Assembly (NCBI GenBank): GCA_963727075.1
Contig: CAVSET010000001.1
Location: 124,001 to 188,000 of the forward strand
Direction of reading: 5' to 3'
DNA length: 64,000 nt
Source of the DNA: Bog-756 sp963727075
GTDB lineage: Bacteria > Actinomycetota > Acidimicrobiia > Acidimicrobiales > RAAP-2
Shown here: piece after piece, positions 10,134-17,941 of the stretch
Numbering within the stretch: the stretch's first letter is position 1
Layout of the letters: each line of letters opens with the position of its first letter
The notes under the pieces: generated by a model
What the model saw: only the letters and a program-made list of their open reading frames with translations
Database searches by the model: none
What the model was told of the DNA's origin: nothing
Position numbers and translations under genes: made by a program

Positions 10134-10552
10134 GATCCCTCGTCCCGGTGACGGCGGGCGATGACCCGTTCGGCCACTTCGTTGACGCCGGTCGAGAGGG
10201 GCCAACCGATGTAGTGGGTGAGGTGCACCACCGTTTCGCGGACCTGTGCCTCGCTCAGCTCGCCGCGGTCGAGGGCCGACTGGAACTGGATCTCCACCAG
10301 CTGAGACTGGCCCAGCGCGGCCAGCACCCCGATGGTCATGAGACGGCGGTCGCGGATGCCGAGCTCCGGCCTCGTCCAGACCTGCCCGAAGAGGTGGTCG
10401 ACGGTGAAGGCCACGTACGGGGCGGGGATCTCGTCCGGGTCGACGGAGAAGCCGTAGACCTCGTCCATCTTCGCCATGCCTCGGGCCCGTACCGAGGAGG
10501 GGTCGTCCTCCTCGGCGGCCGCCGCCGCTCCGCCCGGATCGGGCTCATCCAT
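10130..10552 (-). CDS. carboxymuconolactone decarboxylase family protein
   Basis: This 140-residue protein matches the CMD fold: RLMTIGVLAALGQSQLVEIQFQSALDRGELSEAQVRETVVHLTHYIGWP. The CxxC peroxidase site of AhpD-type members is absent, so a redox role is unlikely and a PcaC-like or uncharacterised role is more plausible. It overlaps the SDR gene by four bases and follows the dehydrogenase by about 50 bp. Confidence 0.88.
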   Translation of the reverse strand: MDEPDPGGAAAAAEEDDPSSVRARGMAKMDEVYGFSVDPDEIPAPYVAFTVDHLFGQVWTRPELGIRDRRLMTIGVLAALGQSQLVEIQFQSALDRGELSEAQVRETVVHLTHYIGWPLSTGVNEVAERVIARRHRDEGS

Positions 10553-10601
10553 GGCTGCTCATCCTTTCATCCTGGAGGCTCGTCCTGGCGGCCGGTCCGG
10601 G

Positions 10602-11495
10602 TCAGGACGCGGTCCGGCCGAGCCCGAACATCTCGTCGCACCGGCCCTCGGTCATGGCCGCCAGGGGCAGCTCGACGCCGAGCGAGCGGGCCAGTTCGAG
10701 CGCGGCGGCGAGATCCTTGTGGGCCAGCGACGCCCCCGCCCGCATGGCGTCGACCAGGCCCTGGTCGTCCTGGTCGGTGAAGGGCGCGGCCGTCGACCGG
10801 AACATGAGTCTCGAGGCGCCGCCGATGTGGGCGTCACTGGCCCGGATCACCGCGGCCAGATCGGTGAGCCCGATGCCGGCCGCCTCGGCCAGCCGCTGGG
10901 CCTCGTAGGCGGCCAGCCACGACCCGTACGTCACCAGGTTGCGCGCCAGCTTGGCGGCCAGGCCGGCACCGAAGGGCCCCATGGTCACGGTGAGCGACCC
11001 GATGGCATCGAACACCGGCTGGACCCGCTCGATCACCGGCGGGTCCCCGCCGACCATGCAGACCAGGTCCCCGGAGGCCGCCGCCGTCGGGCCGCCGCTC
11101 ACACCGCAGTCCAGCACCGCCACCCCCAGCCCGGCCGCTTCGGCCCCGATGGCCTGCACGCAGGGCGACGAGATGGTGCTCACCACCACGAAGGTGGTCC
11201 CCGGCCCCGCCGCCGCCAGCCCGCCGTCGGGACCGGAGAGCACCGCGTGGACCTGCTCGTCGTTGACCACCGCCACCACCACGACGTCGGACCGGCGGAC
11301 CAGGTCGGCCGGCGAGCTCGCCACGGTGGCGGAGTCGGCGTAGGGGTCGGTGGCCTCGGGGCGCACGTCGCACACCACCAGCGGGAACCCTTCCCGCACC
11401 AGGCTCGTGGCCACGCCGTTGCCGATGTCACCGAGCCCGATCACCCCGACCGAGGGCTGCGTCCCGGGCTCCCCGGAGGGCTGTTGGTTCGGCAC
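10602..11495 (-). CDS. NAD(P)-dependent 3-hydroxyisobutyrate dehydrogenase-like protein
   Basis: The Rossmann motif GVIGLGDIGNGVA at the start, DCGVSGGPTAAASGDLVCMVGG (substrate-loop motif) and the helical C-terminal domain mark the beta-hydroxyacid dehydrogenase family. I chose the GTG at 11495 because a strong AGGGGGAG ribosome-binding site lies five to six bases upstream; the frame stays open further up without homology. It is the first gene of the leftward operon and is divergent from the CYP51 operon across about 125 bp. Confidence 0.88.
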   Translation of the reverse strand: MPNQQPSGEPGTQPSVGVIGLGDIGNGVATSLVREGFPLVVCDVRPEATDPYADSATVASSPADLVRRSDVVVVAVVNDEQVHAVLSGPDGGLAAAGPGTTFVVVSTISSPCVQAIGAEAAGLGVAVLDCGVSGGPTAAASGDLVCMVGGDPPVIERVQPVFDAIGSLTVTMGPFGAGLAAKLARNLVTYGSWLAAYEAQRLAEAAGIGLTDLAAVIRASDAHIGGASRLMFRSTAAPFTDQDDQGLVDAMRAGASLAHKDLAAALELARSLGVELPLAAMTEGRCDEMFGLGRTAS

Positions 11496-11589
11496 TCGGT
11501 CTCCCCCTTCGATCGGACCCGCCCGTCGGCGGTGATGCCATCCGGCCCCGGCCGTCGGCGCCCCCGGCTGAGCGGTCAGGCCCTGTACT

Positions 11590-11613
11590 TGGACAGCTGT
11601 CCAGACTATAGTC
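11590..11613. promoter_or_regulatory. double dyad operator and -10-like element ahead of the P450 operon
   Basis: Two adjacent perfect palindromes lie just before the start codon at 11620: TGGACAGCTGTCCA (11590-11603) and GACTATAGTC (11604-11613). Both share GAC/GTC half-sites, the arrangement expected of TetR-family operators, and a TetR gene is the second gene of the operon. TATAGT (11607-11612) reads as a -10 box only seven bases before the ATG and no Shine-Dalgarno fits in between, so the transcript is probably leaderless and repressor binding would cover the promoter. The regulatory link is inferred. Confidence 0.65.
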
Positions 11614-11619
11614 CATACC

Positions 11620-12381
11620 ATGGATGCCGGCAACGGGGAGCCCCGCCGGGGGGAGCAGACGGGAGGTCCGGGCCCGGCCGACGGCGGACCGGGGGACGGT
11701 GGGCTCGAGGACTACTCGGGCCCGTTCCGTCCTGACTTCCGCTACGAGGACCTGTCGCACCACGCCTTGGTGCGGCTGGTCCGCGAATACGCCCAGGCCG
11801 TGCACATCCTCGACCGCTCGATGTGCGCGGCGATCGGCATGTCCCACGGGATGGAGGAGATGGAGCGGCTGGCCATCGAGGAGTGGCGCGGGGCCAGCCC
11901 CGTCTACGGCCAGCGGCTGCGTCGCATCATGGGGGTCGAGGGCGACGACGTCGAGGCCATCTTCAAGGTGCTCCAGCTCGACCCGGGCTTCCCCCACCAC
12001 TATCTGGACGTGCGCTACGAGGTCGTCGACGAGAAGCACGGCTACTTCGAGCTCGCCTACTGCGGCGCCCTGATGGATGCCGAGCCGTGGGGGGACAAGA
12101 TGGTCACCGGGATGTGCCATCACATCGAGGACGGCACCTTCGACGTCACCGCCCAGGCCATCAACCCGAAGGCCCACATCCGCCATGTGCACCGCCCTCC
12201 CCGGGTGCCGTCGGACCGCTCTCCCCACTGCCGCTGGGAGTTGGTCATCGACGACGACAACGAGACGCTGCCCGAGGCCGACATCACCGCCGTCACCAAG
12301 ATGACCACCGCGGCCACGTTCGAGTTCCCGCCCATGCGGGACGGGACCGGACACATCCCGGAGCGGGCCGATGCCGACTGA
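11620..12381 (+). CDS. conserved protein of unknown function
   Basis: This 253-residue soluble protein has no signal peptide or membrane segment. The first 35 residues are Gly/Pro-rich and probably disordered. The core contains several His/Cys/Asp clusters (LSHHALVRLVREYAQAVH, MCHHIEDGTFDV, HCRWELVIDDDNE) that could bind metal, though I do not recognise a catalytic signature. It is the first gene of the TetR-P450 operon, about 25 bp before the regulator, and may be an accessory oxidation or sensing protein. Confidence 0.7.
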   Translation: MDAGNGEPRRGEQTGGPGPADGGPGDGGLEDYSGPFRPDFRYEDLSHHALVRLVREYAQAVHILDRSMCAAIGMSHGMEEMERLAIEEWRGASPVYGQRLRRIMGVEGDDVEAIFKVLQLDPGFPHHYLDVRYEVVDEKHGYFELAYCGALMDAEPWGDKMVTGMCHHIEDGTFDVTAQAINPKAHIRHVHRPPRVPSDRSPHCRWELVIDDDNETLPEADITAVTKMTTAATFEFPPMRDGTGHIPERADAD

Positions 12382-12405
12382 GGGCGGGCGGCGGGTGGCC
12401 CGGCC

Positions 12406-13029
12406 GTGACCGAGACCATCGCCGTCCTCCCCGCCGAGGAGCCCCACCGGCTCGAGGCCACCCGGCGCCGGCTCACCCCGCGGCAGGCCGAGGTGGTCAT
12501 GGAGCTGGTGCACGCCACCGAGGCCCAGATCGAAGAGGTGGGGTACCCGGGGCTGACGGTGCGCAGCGTGGCCCGGCGGGCCGGGGTGGCACCGGCCACC
12601 GCCTACAACTACTTCAGCTCGAAGGACCACCTGCTGGCCGAGGTGCTGTGGCGGCGGATGCAGGACCTGGCCCCGGTCGACCCGTCGGACGGGCGACCGA
12701 TGGACGAGCGCCTCCGGGAGGCGGTCCGGGCCATGGTGTTCACCACTGACAGCCCCGCCCTGGTCGATGCCTGCACCGTGGCCCTGCTCAGCCCCAACCC
12801 GGACGTCAAGCACTTCCGCGACCGCATCGGCGCCCAGATCCACCGCCGGCTGGCCGCCGTGCTCGGTACCGGCGTGGACCCGATGGTGGTGCGGGTGCTC
12901 GAGACCACCTTCTCCGGCGCCCTGCTGGCGGCGGGCACGGGGCACATGTCGTCGACGGAGGTCCCTGGGTTCGTCGCCGAGGCGGCCGCGCTGATGGTGG
13001 GCCGGTCCGGGGCGGGGGCGTCCTCATGA
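12406..13029 (+). CDS. TetR family transcriptional regulator
   Basis: 207 residues with the TetR helix-turn-helix near residues 45-72 (LTVRSVARRAGVAPATAYNYFSSKDHLL) and a variable ligand-binding C-terminal domain. It sits inside the operon it probably controls. The GTG at 12406 is the start. Its stop overlaps the ATG of the first P450 in ATGA form. By position it corresponds to the regulator gene beside cyp123 in Mycobacterium tuberculosis (Rv0767c region), as I recall that locus. Confidence 0.9.
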   Translation: MTETIAVLPAEEPHRLEATRRRLTPRQAEVVMELVHATEAQIEEVGYPGLTVRSVARRAGVAPATAYNYFSSKDHLLAEVLWRRMQDLAPVDPSDGRPMDERLREAVRAMVFTTDSPALVDACTVALLSPNPDVKHFRDRIGAQIHRRLAAVLGTGVDPMVVRVLETTFSGALLAAGTGHMSSTEVPGFVAEAAALMVGRSGAGASS

Positions 13030-14225
13030 CGACCACCCACGAGCCGCTCGTTTACAGCCCCTACGCCTACGAGATCCACGAGGACCCCTACCCCGTGTAC
13101 GCCCGGTTGCGTTCCGAGGCCCCGGTCTACCGCAACGAGGAATTCGACTTCTGGGCGTTGTCCCGGCATGCCGACGTGCTGGCCGCCTTCCGCAACGTCG
13201 ACGCCTTCTCCAACTCGCACGGCGTCTCCTTGGACCCGAGCGCCTTCGGCCCCGACGCTCACAAGGTGATGTCCTTCCTCGCCCTCGACCCGCCGCGGCA
13301 CACCCGGATGCGCTCGCTGGTGGGCAAGGGGTTCACCCCCTCGAAAGTGGCGCAGATGGAGGAGGGCATCCGGGCCATCGCCGTCGAGCATCTCGAACCG
13401 GCCCTCGACCGGGGGACGTTCGACTTCATCGCCGACTTCGCCGGCAAGCTCCCGATGGACGTCATCTCCGAGCTGGTGGGGGTGCCGCCGGTGGACCGGG
13501 CCGAGGTCCGACGGCTGGCCGACCTGGTCGTGCACCGCGAGGACGGTGTCTTCGACGTCCCCCAGGCCGGCATGGACGCCGCCCTCAGCCTGGTCGGCTA
13601 CTACCAGGACATGGTCGACGACCGGCGGGCGGCGCCGAGGGACGACCTCACCTCCGCACTGGCCGTGGCCGAGCTCGACGGGGAACGGCTCACCGACGAG
13701 GAGATCGTCGCCTTCCTCTTTCTCATGGTGGTGGCCGGCAACGAGACCACCACCAAGCTGCTCGGCAACGCCTGGTACTGGGCGTGGCGCTATCCCGACC
13801 AGCGCGCCAAGCCCTTCGCCGACGGGGGCCGGGTGCCCGACTGGGTGGAGGAGACCCTCCGCTTCGACACCTCGAGCCAGATGCTGCTCCGGGTGGCCCG
13901 GACCGACCTCGAGCTCCACGGAGCCCGCATCCGCCGGGGGGACCGCGTCCTCCTGCTGGTGGGCTCGGCCAACCGCGACGAGGCGGTGTTCCCCGATCCC
14001 GACCGCTACGACCTCGACCGGGACACCTCCAAGCTGGTGAGCTTCGGCAGCGGGCGCCACTTCTGCATGGGCGCCCCGCTGGCCCGGCTCGAAGCCCGGG
14101 TCGGGCTGGGCGAATTGGTCAAGCGGGTCTCGGGTTACGAGGTCGATCCCGACGGTATCGAGCGGGTCCACTCGGTCAACGTCCGCGGGCTGGCCGCCCT
14201 CCCGACCACGGTGATCCCCCGGTGA
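13026..14225 (+). CDS. cytochrome P450, CYP123-like
   Basis: This 399-residue soluble class I P450 has the I-helix motif VVAGNETTTKL, EETLR as the ExxR, and heme-binding FGSGRHFCMG with the ligand cysteine. The N-terminus (SPYAYEIHEDPYPVYARLRSEAPVYRNEE) closely resembles mycobacterial CYP123 as I remember it. The substrate of CYP123 is not established. Starts and stops overlap by four bases with both neighbours, so it is co-translated with the SDR and CYP51 and probably shares the ferredoxin at the operon's end. Confidence 0.9.
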   Translation: MTTTHEPLVYSPYAYEIHEDPYPVYARLRSEAPVYRNEEFDFWALSRHADVLAAFRNVDAFSNSHGVSLDPSAFGPDAHKVMSFLALDPPRHTRMRSLVGKGFTPSKVAQMEEGIRAIAVEHLEPALDRGTFDFIADFAGKLPMDVISELVGVPPVDRAEVRRLADLVVHREDGVFDVPQAGMDAALSLVGYYQDMVDDRRAAPRDDLTSALAVAELDGERLTDEEIVAFLFLMVVAGNETTTKLLGNAWYWAWRYPDQRAKPFADGGRVPDWVEETLRFDTSSQMLLRVARTDLELHGARIRRGDRVLLLVGSANRDEAVFPDPDRYDLDRDTSKLVSFGSGRHFCMGAPLARLEARVGLGELVKRVSGYEVDPDGIERVHSVNVRGLAALPTTVIPR

Positions 14226-15025
14226 TGGCCAGATTCGAGCCCCACCCGGCCCGACGACCGGCGGTGGTGACCGGCGCCTCGTCGGGCATCGGCCAGGCCA
14301 CCGCTCAGGTGCTGGCCGCGGCCGGGCACCCGGTCGTGCTCGGAGCCCGGCGGGTGGCGGAGTGCGAGCAAGCGGCCGAGGCCATCCGGGCCGCGGGCGG
14401 TGACGCCGTGGCCGTCCACCTCGACCTGGCCGACGGCGAGTCGGTCGACCAGTTCGCCAAGGCGGCGCTCGATGCCTTCGACGGAGTCGAGATCCTGGTG
14501 TCCAACGCGGCGCTGAACGTGGCCGGCTCGGTGGTCGACACCGGCCCCGAGGCGTTCGACCGGGTGCTCGGCGTCAACGTGAGCGGCACCCACCGTCTGG
14601 TCCGGGCCCTGGTCCCGGCCATGACGGCGCGGCGCCGAGGCGACATCGTGTTCGTGACCTCGGACGTCGTCGAGCGGCCCCGCCCCTCCATGGCCGCTTA
14701 CGTCACGTCCAAGTGGGGCCTCGAGGGCTATGCCCGCTCGCTCCAGATGGAGCTCGAGGGCACCGGGGTGCGGGCCACCATCGTGCGACCGGGCCCCACA
14801 TTGACGGGCATGGGCATGGACTGGGACCCCGAGGTGACCGCCCAGGTCATCGAGCAGTGGGCGGCCTGGGGGTTGGCCCGCCACTCGAGCTTCATGCGCC
14901 CGGCCGGGGTGGCCCAGGCCATCGCCGCCGTGGTGGCACTCCCCCGCGGCACCCACGCCACCGTCGTCGAGCTGCAGCCGGAAGCACCGATCCGCGACCA
15001 ACCGGAGGACGAGGCCCACCCATGA
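14225..15025 (+). CDS. short-chain dehydrogenase/reductase of the CYP51 operon
   Basis: 266-residue SDR: TGASSGIGQATAQ (cofactor binding), a VSNAALN motif in place of NNAG, SDVVE with the catalytic serine region, and YVTSKWG as YxxxK. The ATG at 14225 overlaps the P450 stop as TGATG, and its own stop overlaps the CYP51 ATG. It occupies the position of Rv0765c between cyp123 and cyp51 in M. tuberculosis. A sterol- or lipid-alcohol oxidation is likely from context; specificity is not visible. Confidence 0.9.
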   Translation: MARFEPHPARRPAVVTGASSGIGQATAQVLAAAGHPVVLGARRVAECEQAAEAIRAAGGDAVAVHLDLADGESVDQFAKAALDAFDGVEILVSNAALNVAGSVVDTGPEAFDRVLGVNVSGTHRLVRALVPAMTARRRGDIVFVTSDVVERPRPSMAAYVTSKWGLEGYARSLQMELEGTGVRATIVRPGPTLTGMGMDWDPEVTAQVIEQWAAWGLARHSSFMRPAGVAQAIAAVVALPRGTHATVVELQPEAPIRDQPEDEAHP

Positions 15026-16401
15026 GCACCACCGTGAAGCACCGAGAGCCGCCCCGGGTGTCCGGAGGCGAGGATGGCAACGGGCATCTCGACGAGCTGC
15101 GGGTCGATCCCATCGCCCTGCTCAACCGGGTGCGGGCCGAGTGCGGCGACGTCGGCGTGTTCCGGCTGGCCGACCGCGAGGTCGTCCTGCTGTCGGGCGC
15201 CGATGCCAACGAGCTCTTCTTCCGGGCGCCGGAGGAAGTGCTCGACCAGGCCGAGGCCTACCCGTTCATGACCCCGATCTTCGGGGAGGGGGTGGTCTTC
15301 GACGCCCCTCCTGAGCGCCGGCGCGAGATGCTCCACAACCAGGCCCTCCGGGACAAGTTCATGCGCGGCCACGCCGCCACCATCGCCGAGGAGGTGCGGG
15401 CCATGGTGGCCGGCTGGGAGGACGAAGGGACCATCGACCTCCTCGACTGGTTCGCCGAGCTCACCATCTACACCTCGTCCGCCTGCCTCATCGGCAAGCG
15501 CTTCCGCCGGGAGCTGGACAAGCGGTTCGCCGAGCTCTACCACGACCTCGAACGGGGCACCGATGCCATCGCCTACGTCGACCCCTACGCCCCGATCGAG
15601 AGCTTCGAGCGGCGCGACGCGGCCCGGGCCGGGCTGGTCCGGCTGGTCGAGGGCATCATGGAGCGGCGGGCGGCCGACCCACCGGCCGGGGACGAGGAGC
15701 GCGACCTTCTCGACGTGCTCATGTCGGTCACCGAGGACGATGGCTCGCCGCGCTTTTCGGCCGACGAGGTCACCGGCATGTTCATCTCCATGATGTTCGC
15801 CGGGCACCACACCACCTCCGGCACGGCGGCGTGGACCCTCATCGAGCTCCTGCGCCACCGGCCCGAGCTCGACGCCGTGCACCGCGAGCTCGAGGCCCTC
15901 TACGCCGGGGGCGCCGAAGTGAGCTACCAGGCCCTGCGCGAGATGCCCCACCTCGAGTCGGCGGTCAAGGAGGCGCTGCGGCTGCACCCGCCGCTCATCC
16001 TCCTGCTCCGGGTGGCCAAGGAGGACATCGAGGCCGGCGGGTGCACCATCCGGGCCGGCCAGATGGTCGGCGCCAGCCCGGCCGTCTCCAACCGGATACC
16101 CGAGGACTTCCCCGACGCCGACTCGTTCGTGCCGTCGCGCTACCTCGAGCCCCGGGAGGAGGACCGGGCCAATCCGTGGACGTGGATCCCCTTCGGGGCG
16201 GGACGCCACCGGTGCGTGGGGGCCGCCTTCGCCATGATGCAGCTCAAGGCCATCTTCTCGGTGCTCCTCCTCGACTGGGAGTTCGAGCTCGACCAGCCCC
16301 CGGACAGCTACCGCAACGACCATTCGAAGATGGTCGTGCAGCTGCAGCAGCCCTGCGCCGTGCGGTACCGTCGCCGGGCCGCCGGCCGGTCGTCGAGCTG
16401 A
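15022..16401 (+). CDS. cyp51: sterol 14-alpha-demethylase-type cytochrome P450 (CYP51)
   Basis: 459 residues. The sequence follows M. tuberculosis CYP51 closely over long stretches: I-helix MFAGHHTTSG, KEALRLHPPLILLLRVAK as the ExxR region, ASPAVSNRIPEDFPD and heme motif FGAGRHRCVGAAFAMMQLKA, ending DSYRNDHSKMVVQLQQP. CYP51 removes the 14-alpha methyl of sterols in three oxygenations; bacterial homologues can act on plant or animal sterols, but the physiological substrate in actinobacteria is unsettled. It is preceded by the SDR (ATGA overlap) and followed by a ferredoxin (TGATG overlap), the mycobacterial order. Confidence 0.95.
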   Translation: MSTTVKHREPPRVSGGEDGNGHLDELRVDPIALLNRVRAECGDVGVFRLADREVVLLSGADANELFFRAPEEVLDQAEAYPFMTPIFGEGVVFDAPPERRREMLHNQALRDKFMRGHAATIAEEVRAMVAGWEDEGTIDLLDWFAELTIYTSSACLIGKRFRRELDKRFAELYHDLERGTDAIAYVDPYAPIESFERRDAARAGLVRLVEGIMERRAADPPAGDEERDLLDVLMSVTEDDGSPRFSADEVTGMFISMMFAGHHTTSGTAAWTLIELLRHRPELDAVHRELEALYAGGAEVSYQALREMPHLESAVKEALRLHPPLILLLRVAKEDIEAGGCTIRAGQMVGASPAVSNRIPEDFPDADSFVPSRYLEPREEDRANPWTWIPFGAGRHRCVGAAFAMMQLKAIFSVLLLDWEFELDQPPDSYRNDHSKMVVQLQQPCAVRYRRRAAGRSSS

Positions 16402-16598
16402 TGCGGGTGAGCGTCGACCTCGACCTCTGCCAGGGGCACGGGGTGTGCGAGTCCGAGGCGCCCACCGTTTTCGAGTTGGCCCGGAACAGCAAGGTGACCA
16501 TCCTCGACCCCGAGCCCGGCGAGGAGCTGCGGGCCGTGGTGGAGGCCGCCGTCCGGTTCTGTCCCACGTCCGCGCTTCGTCTCACCGACAAGGAGTAG
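16401..16598 (+). CDS. [3Fe-4S] ferredoxin
   Basis: This 65-residue ferredoxin has three cluster cysteines: Cys10 and Cys16 in CQGHGVC, and Cys54 followed by proline. The histidine in place of the second cysteine marks a single 3Fe-4S cluster, as in Rv0763c, the natural partner of mycobacterial CYP51. It passes electrons from a ferredoxin reductase, not encoded here, to the P450s. Its ATG overlaps the CYP51 stop. Confidence 0.94.
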   Translation: MRVSVDLDLCQGHGVCESEAPTVFELARNSKVTILDPEPGEELRAVVEAAVRFCPTSALRLTDKE

Positions 16599-16602
16599 GC
16601 CC

Positions 16603-17169
16603 ATGCCGTCGTTCCCACGCCAGGAGCTCGAGGAGATGATGCAGCGCTGGTTGGACCTCAACCGGCGCTGCGAGGAGCAGCTCGACTGGAAGCCGATGGC
16701 CGACATGTTCACCGAGGACGCCACCTACGGGTGGAACGTCGGCCCGACCGACGAGTTCATGGCCGTGGGCCGCGAGGAGATCCGCGAGTTCGCACTGGGC
16801 TACGAGATGGAAGGGCTCGGGGGCTGGACCTATCCCTACCAGCGGGTGCTCATCGACGAGGTCCAGGGCGAGATCCTCGGGCTGTGGAAGCAGGTGGCCG
16901 ACGCCACGCGGCCGGACGGCACACCCTATGAGATCGCCGGGCTGGGTGGGAGCTGGTTCCGCTACGGCGGCGACTTCAAGTGGAACTGGCAGCGCGACTT
17001 CTTCGACGTCGGCAACGCCACGGCCACCTTCGTGGAGATGATCAATGCCGGGGTGTTGACCGAGGGCATGCAGAAGCGGCTGGAGAAAGCGGCGTCGGGC
17101 CGGCGCCAGCCCGGCCACTACGGGGTGGGCCGGGCGCCCGTCGGCTTGTGGGAGGGCGTCACGCCCTGA
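16603..17169 (+). CDS. SnoaL-like/NTF2-fold protein
   Basis: 188 residues with the cone-shaped NTF2 pattern: an N-terminal helix with LDLNRRCEEQLDWKPMADMFTEDATYGW, followed by beta strands rich in Trp and Gly. Members include ketosteroid isomerase-like and polyketide cyclase-like enzymes. It follows the ferredoxin by four bases, so it belongs to the P450 operon and could act on an oxidised steroid or lipid product; catalytic residues cannot be assigned with confidence. Confidence 0.75.
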   Translation: MPSFPRQELEEMMQRWLDLNRRCEEQLDWKPMADMFTEDATYGWNVGPTDEFMAVGREEIREFALGYEMEGLGGWTYPYQRVLIDEVQGEILGLWKQVADATRPDGTPYEIAGLGGSWFRYGGDFKWNWQRDFFDVGNATATFVEMINAGVLTEGMQKRLEKAASGRRQPGHYGVGRAPVGLWEGVTP

Positions 17170-17193
17170 CCGGCCCGGACCGAGGACCGGGCC

Positions 17194-17355
17194 TCACTTC
17201 CCCTCCGGGGCGAACCGGTCGATGACCGCGGTGCGCCAGCCCCTGAGCAGCTCGTCGTGCTGGCTGTCGGTCCGGCCCATGCGAACCAGGACGAGGTCGA
17301 GGGCGGGACAGACGTCGATGGACTGGCCCTCGTGCCCGGCGGCCCAGAACGAGGC
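17194..17355 (-). pseudogene. C-terminal remnant of a beta-lactamase-fold serine hydrolase
   Basis: About 53 residues match the extreme C-terminus of class C beta-lactamase/EstB-type serine hydrolases (SFWAAGHEGQSIDVCPALDLVLVRMG, then WRTAVIDRF and a stop). Everything upstream, including the SxxK and YxN motifs, is absent; the same frame beyond 17360 is only antisense to the next gene. It is convergent with the CYP51 operon and looks like a deletion scar. Confidence 0.65.
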
Positions 17356-17403
17356 GGAGGTCGACAGGATGGGCCGGCGGAGCGCCCGGCGTAACCTGGC
17401 CCG

Positions 17404-17919
17404 ATGACCACGCTGGACGGAGCCGTCGTGCACCTCCGTCCCCCGAAACCGGCCGACATCCCCACCTTGGCCCGGATCAGGAGCAGCCCCGAAGTCTACG
17501 CCCGCTGGCGGGGCGGCCCGGACATGACCGCCGCGGTCGAGGAGGACCTGCGGGAGCCCGGCTCGACGCCGTTCGTGATCGAGGTGGACGGTCAGGTGGT
17601 CGGGTGGATCCAATGGTCGGCCGAGGAGGAGCCCGACTACCGCCACGCCACCATCGACATCTACGTGGACCCCGGCCACCACGGCCGGGGCGTGGGCACC
17701 GATGCCCTCCGCACCCTGGCCCGGCACCTGATCGCCGACCACGGCCACCACCGGATCGAGATCGACCCGGCGGTCGACAACCAGCCGGCCATCCGCTGCT
17801 ACACCAAGGTCGGCTTCCGACCGGTGGGCGTGCTCCGCCGCCAGGAGCGCGCCTGCGACGGCTCGTGGCACGACGCGCTCCTCATGGACCTGCTGGCCGA
17901 GGAGCTCACCGGCCCATGA
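17404..17919 (+). CDS. GNAT family N-acetyltransferase
   Basis: 171 residues. Acetyl-CoA binding motif A is VDPGHHGRGVGTDALRTLARHL, followed by motif B (NQPAIRCYTKVGFRPVG). The N-terminal LRPPKPADIPTLARI and the overall layout resemble aminoglycoside 6'-acetyltransferase/RimJ-like enzymes. The substrate is unknown; similarity to AAC(6') does not establish a resistance role. Confidence 0.88.
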   Translation: MTTLDGAVVHLRPPKPADIPTLARIRSSPEVYARWRGGPDMTAAVEEDLREPGSTPFVIEVDGQVVGWIQWSAEEEPDYRHATIDIYVDPGHHGRGVGTDALRTLARHLIADHGHHRIEIDPAVDNQPAIRCYTKVGFRPVGVLRRQERACDGSWHDALLMDLLAEELTGP

Positions 17920-17941
17920 CCGGCACGGCGGCCTGACCGGG

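Noticed and set aside
12609..14171. 520-codon open frame on the minus strand across the TetR and CYP123 genes
   Set aside because: It is the antisense of two well recognised genes in the GC-rich third-position frame and has His/Gly/Val-rich composition without any motif.
14728..16323. 531-codon minus-strand frame opposite CYP51
   Set aside because: Pure antisense shadow of a gene with strong family motifs.
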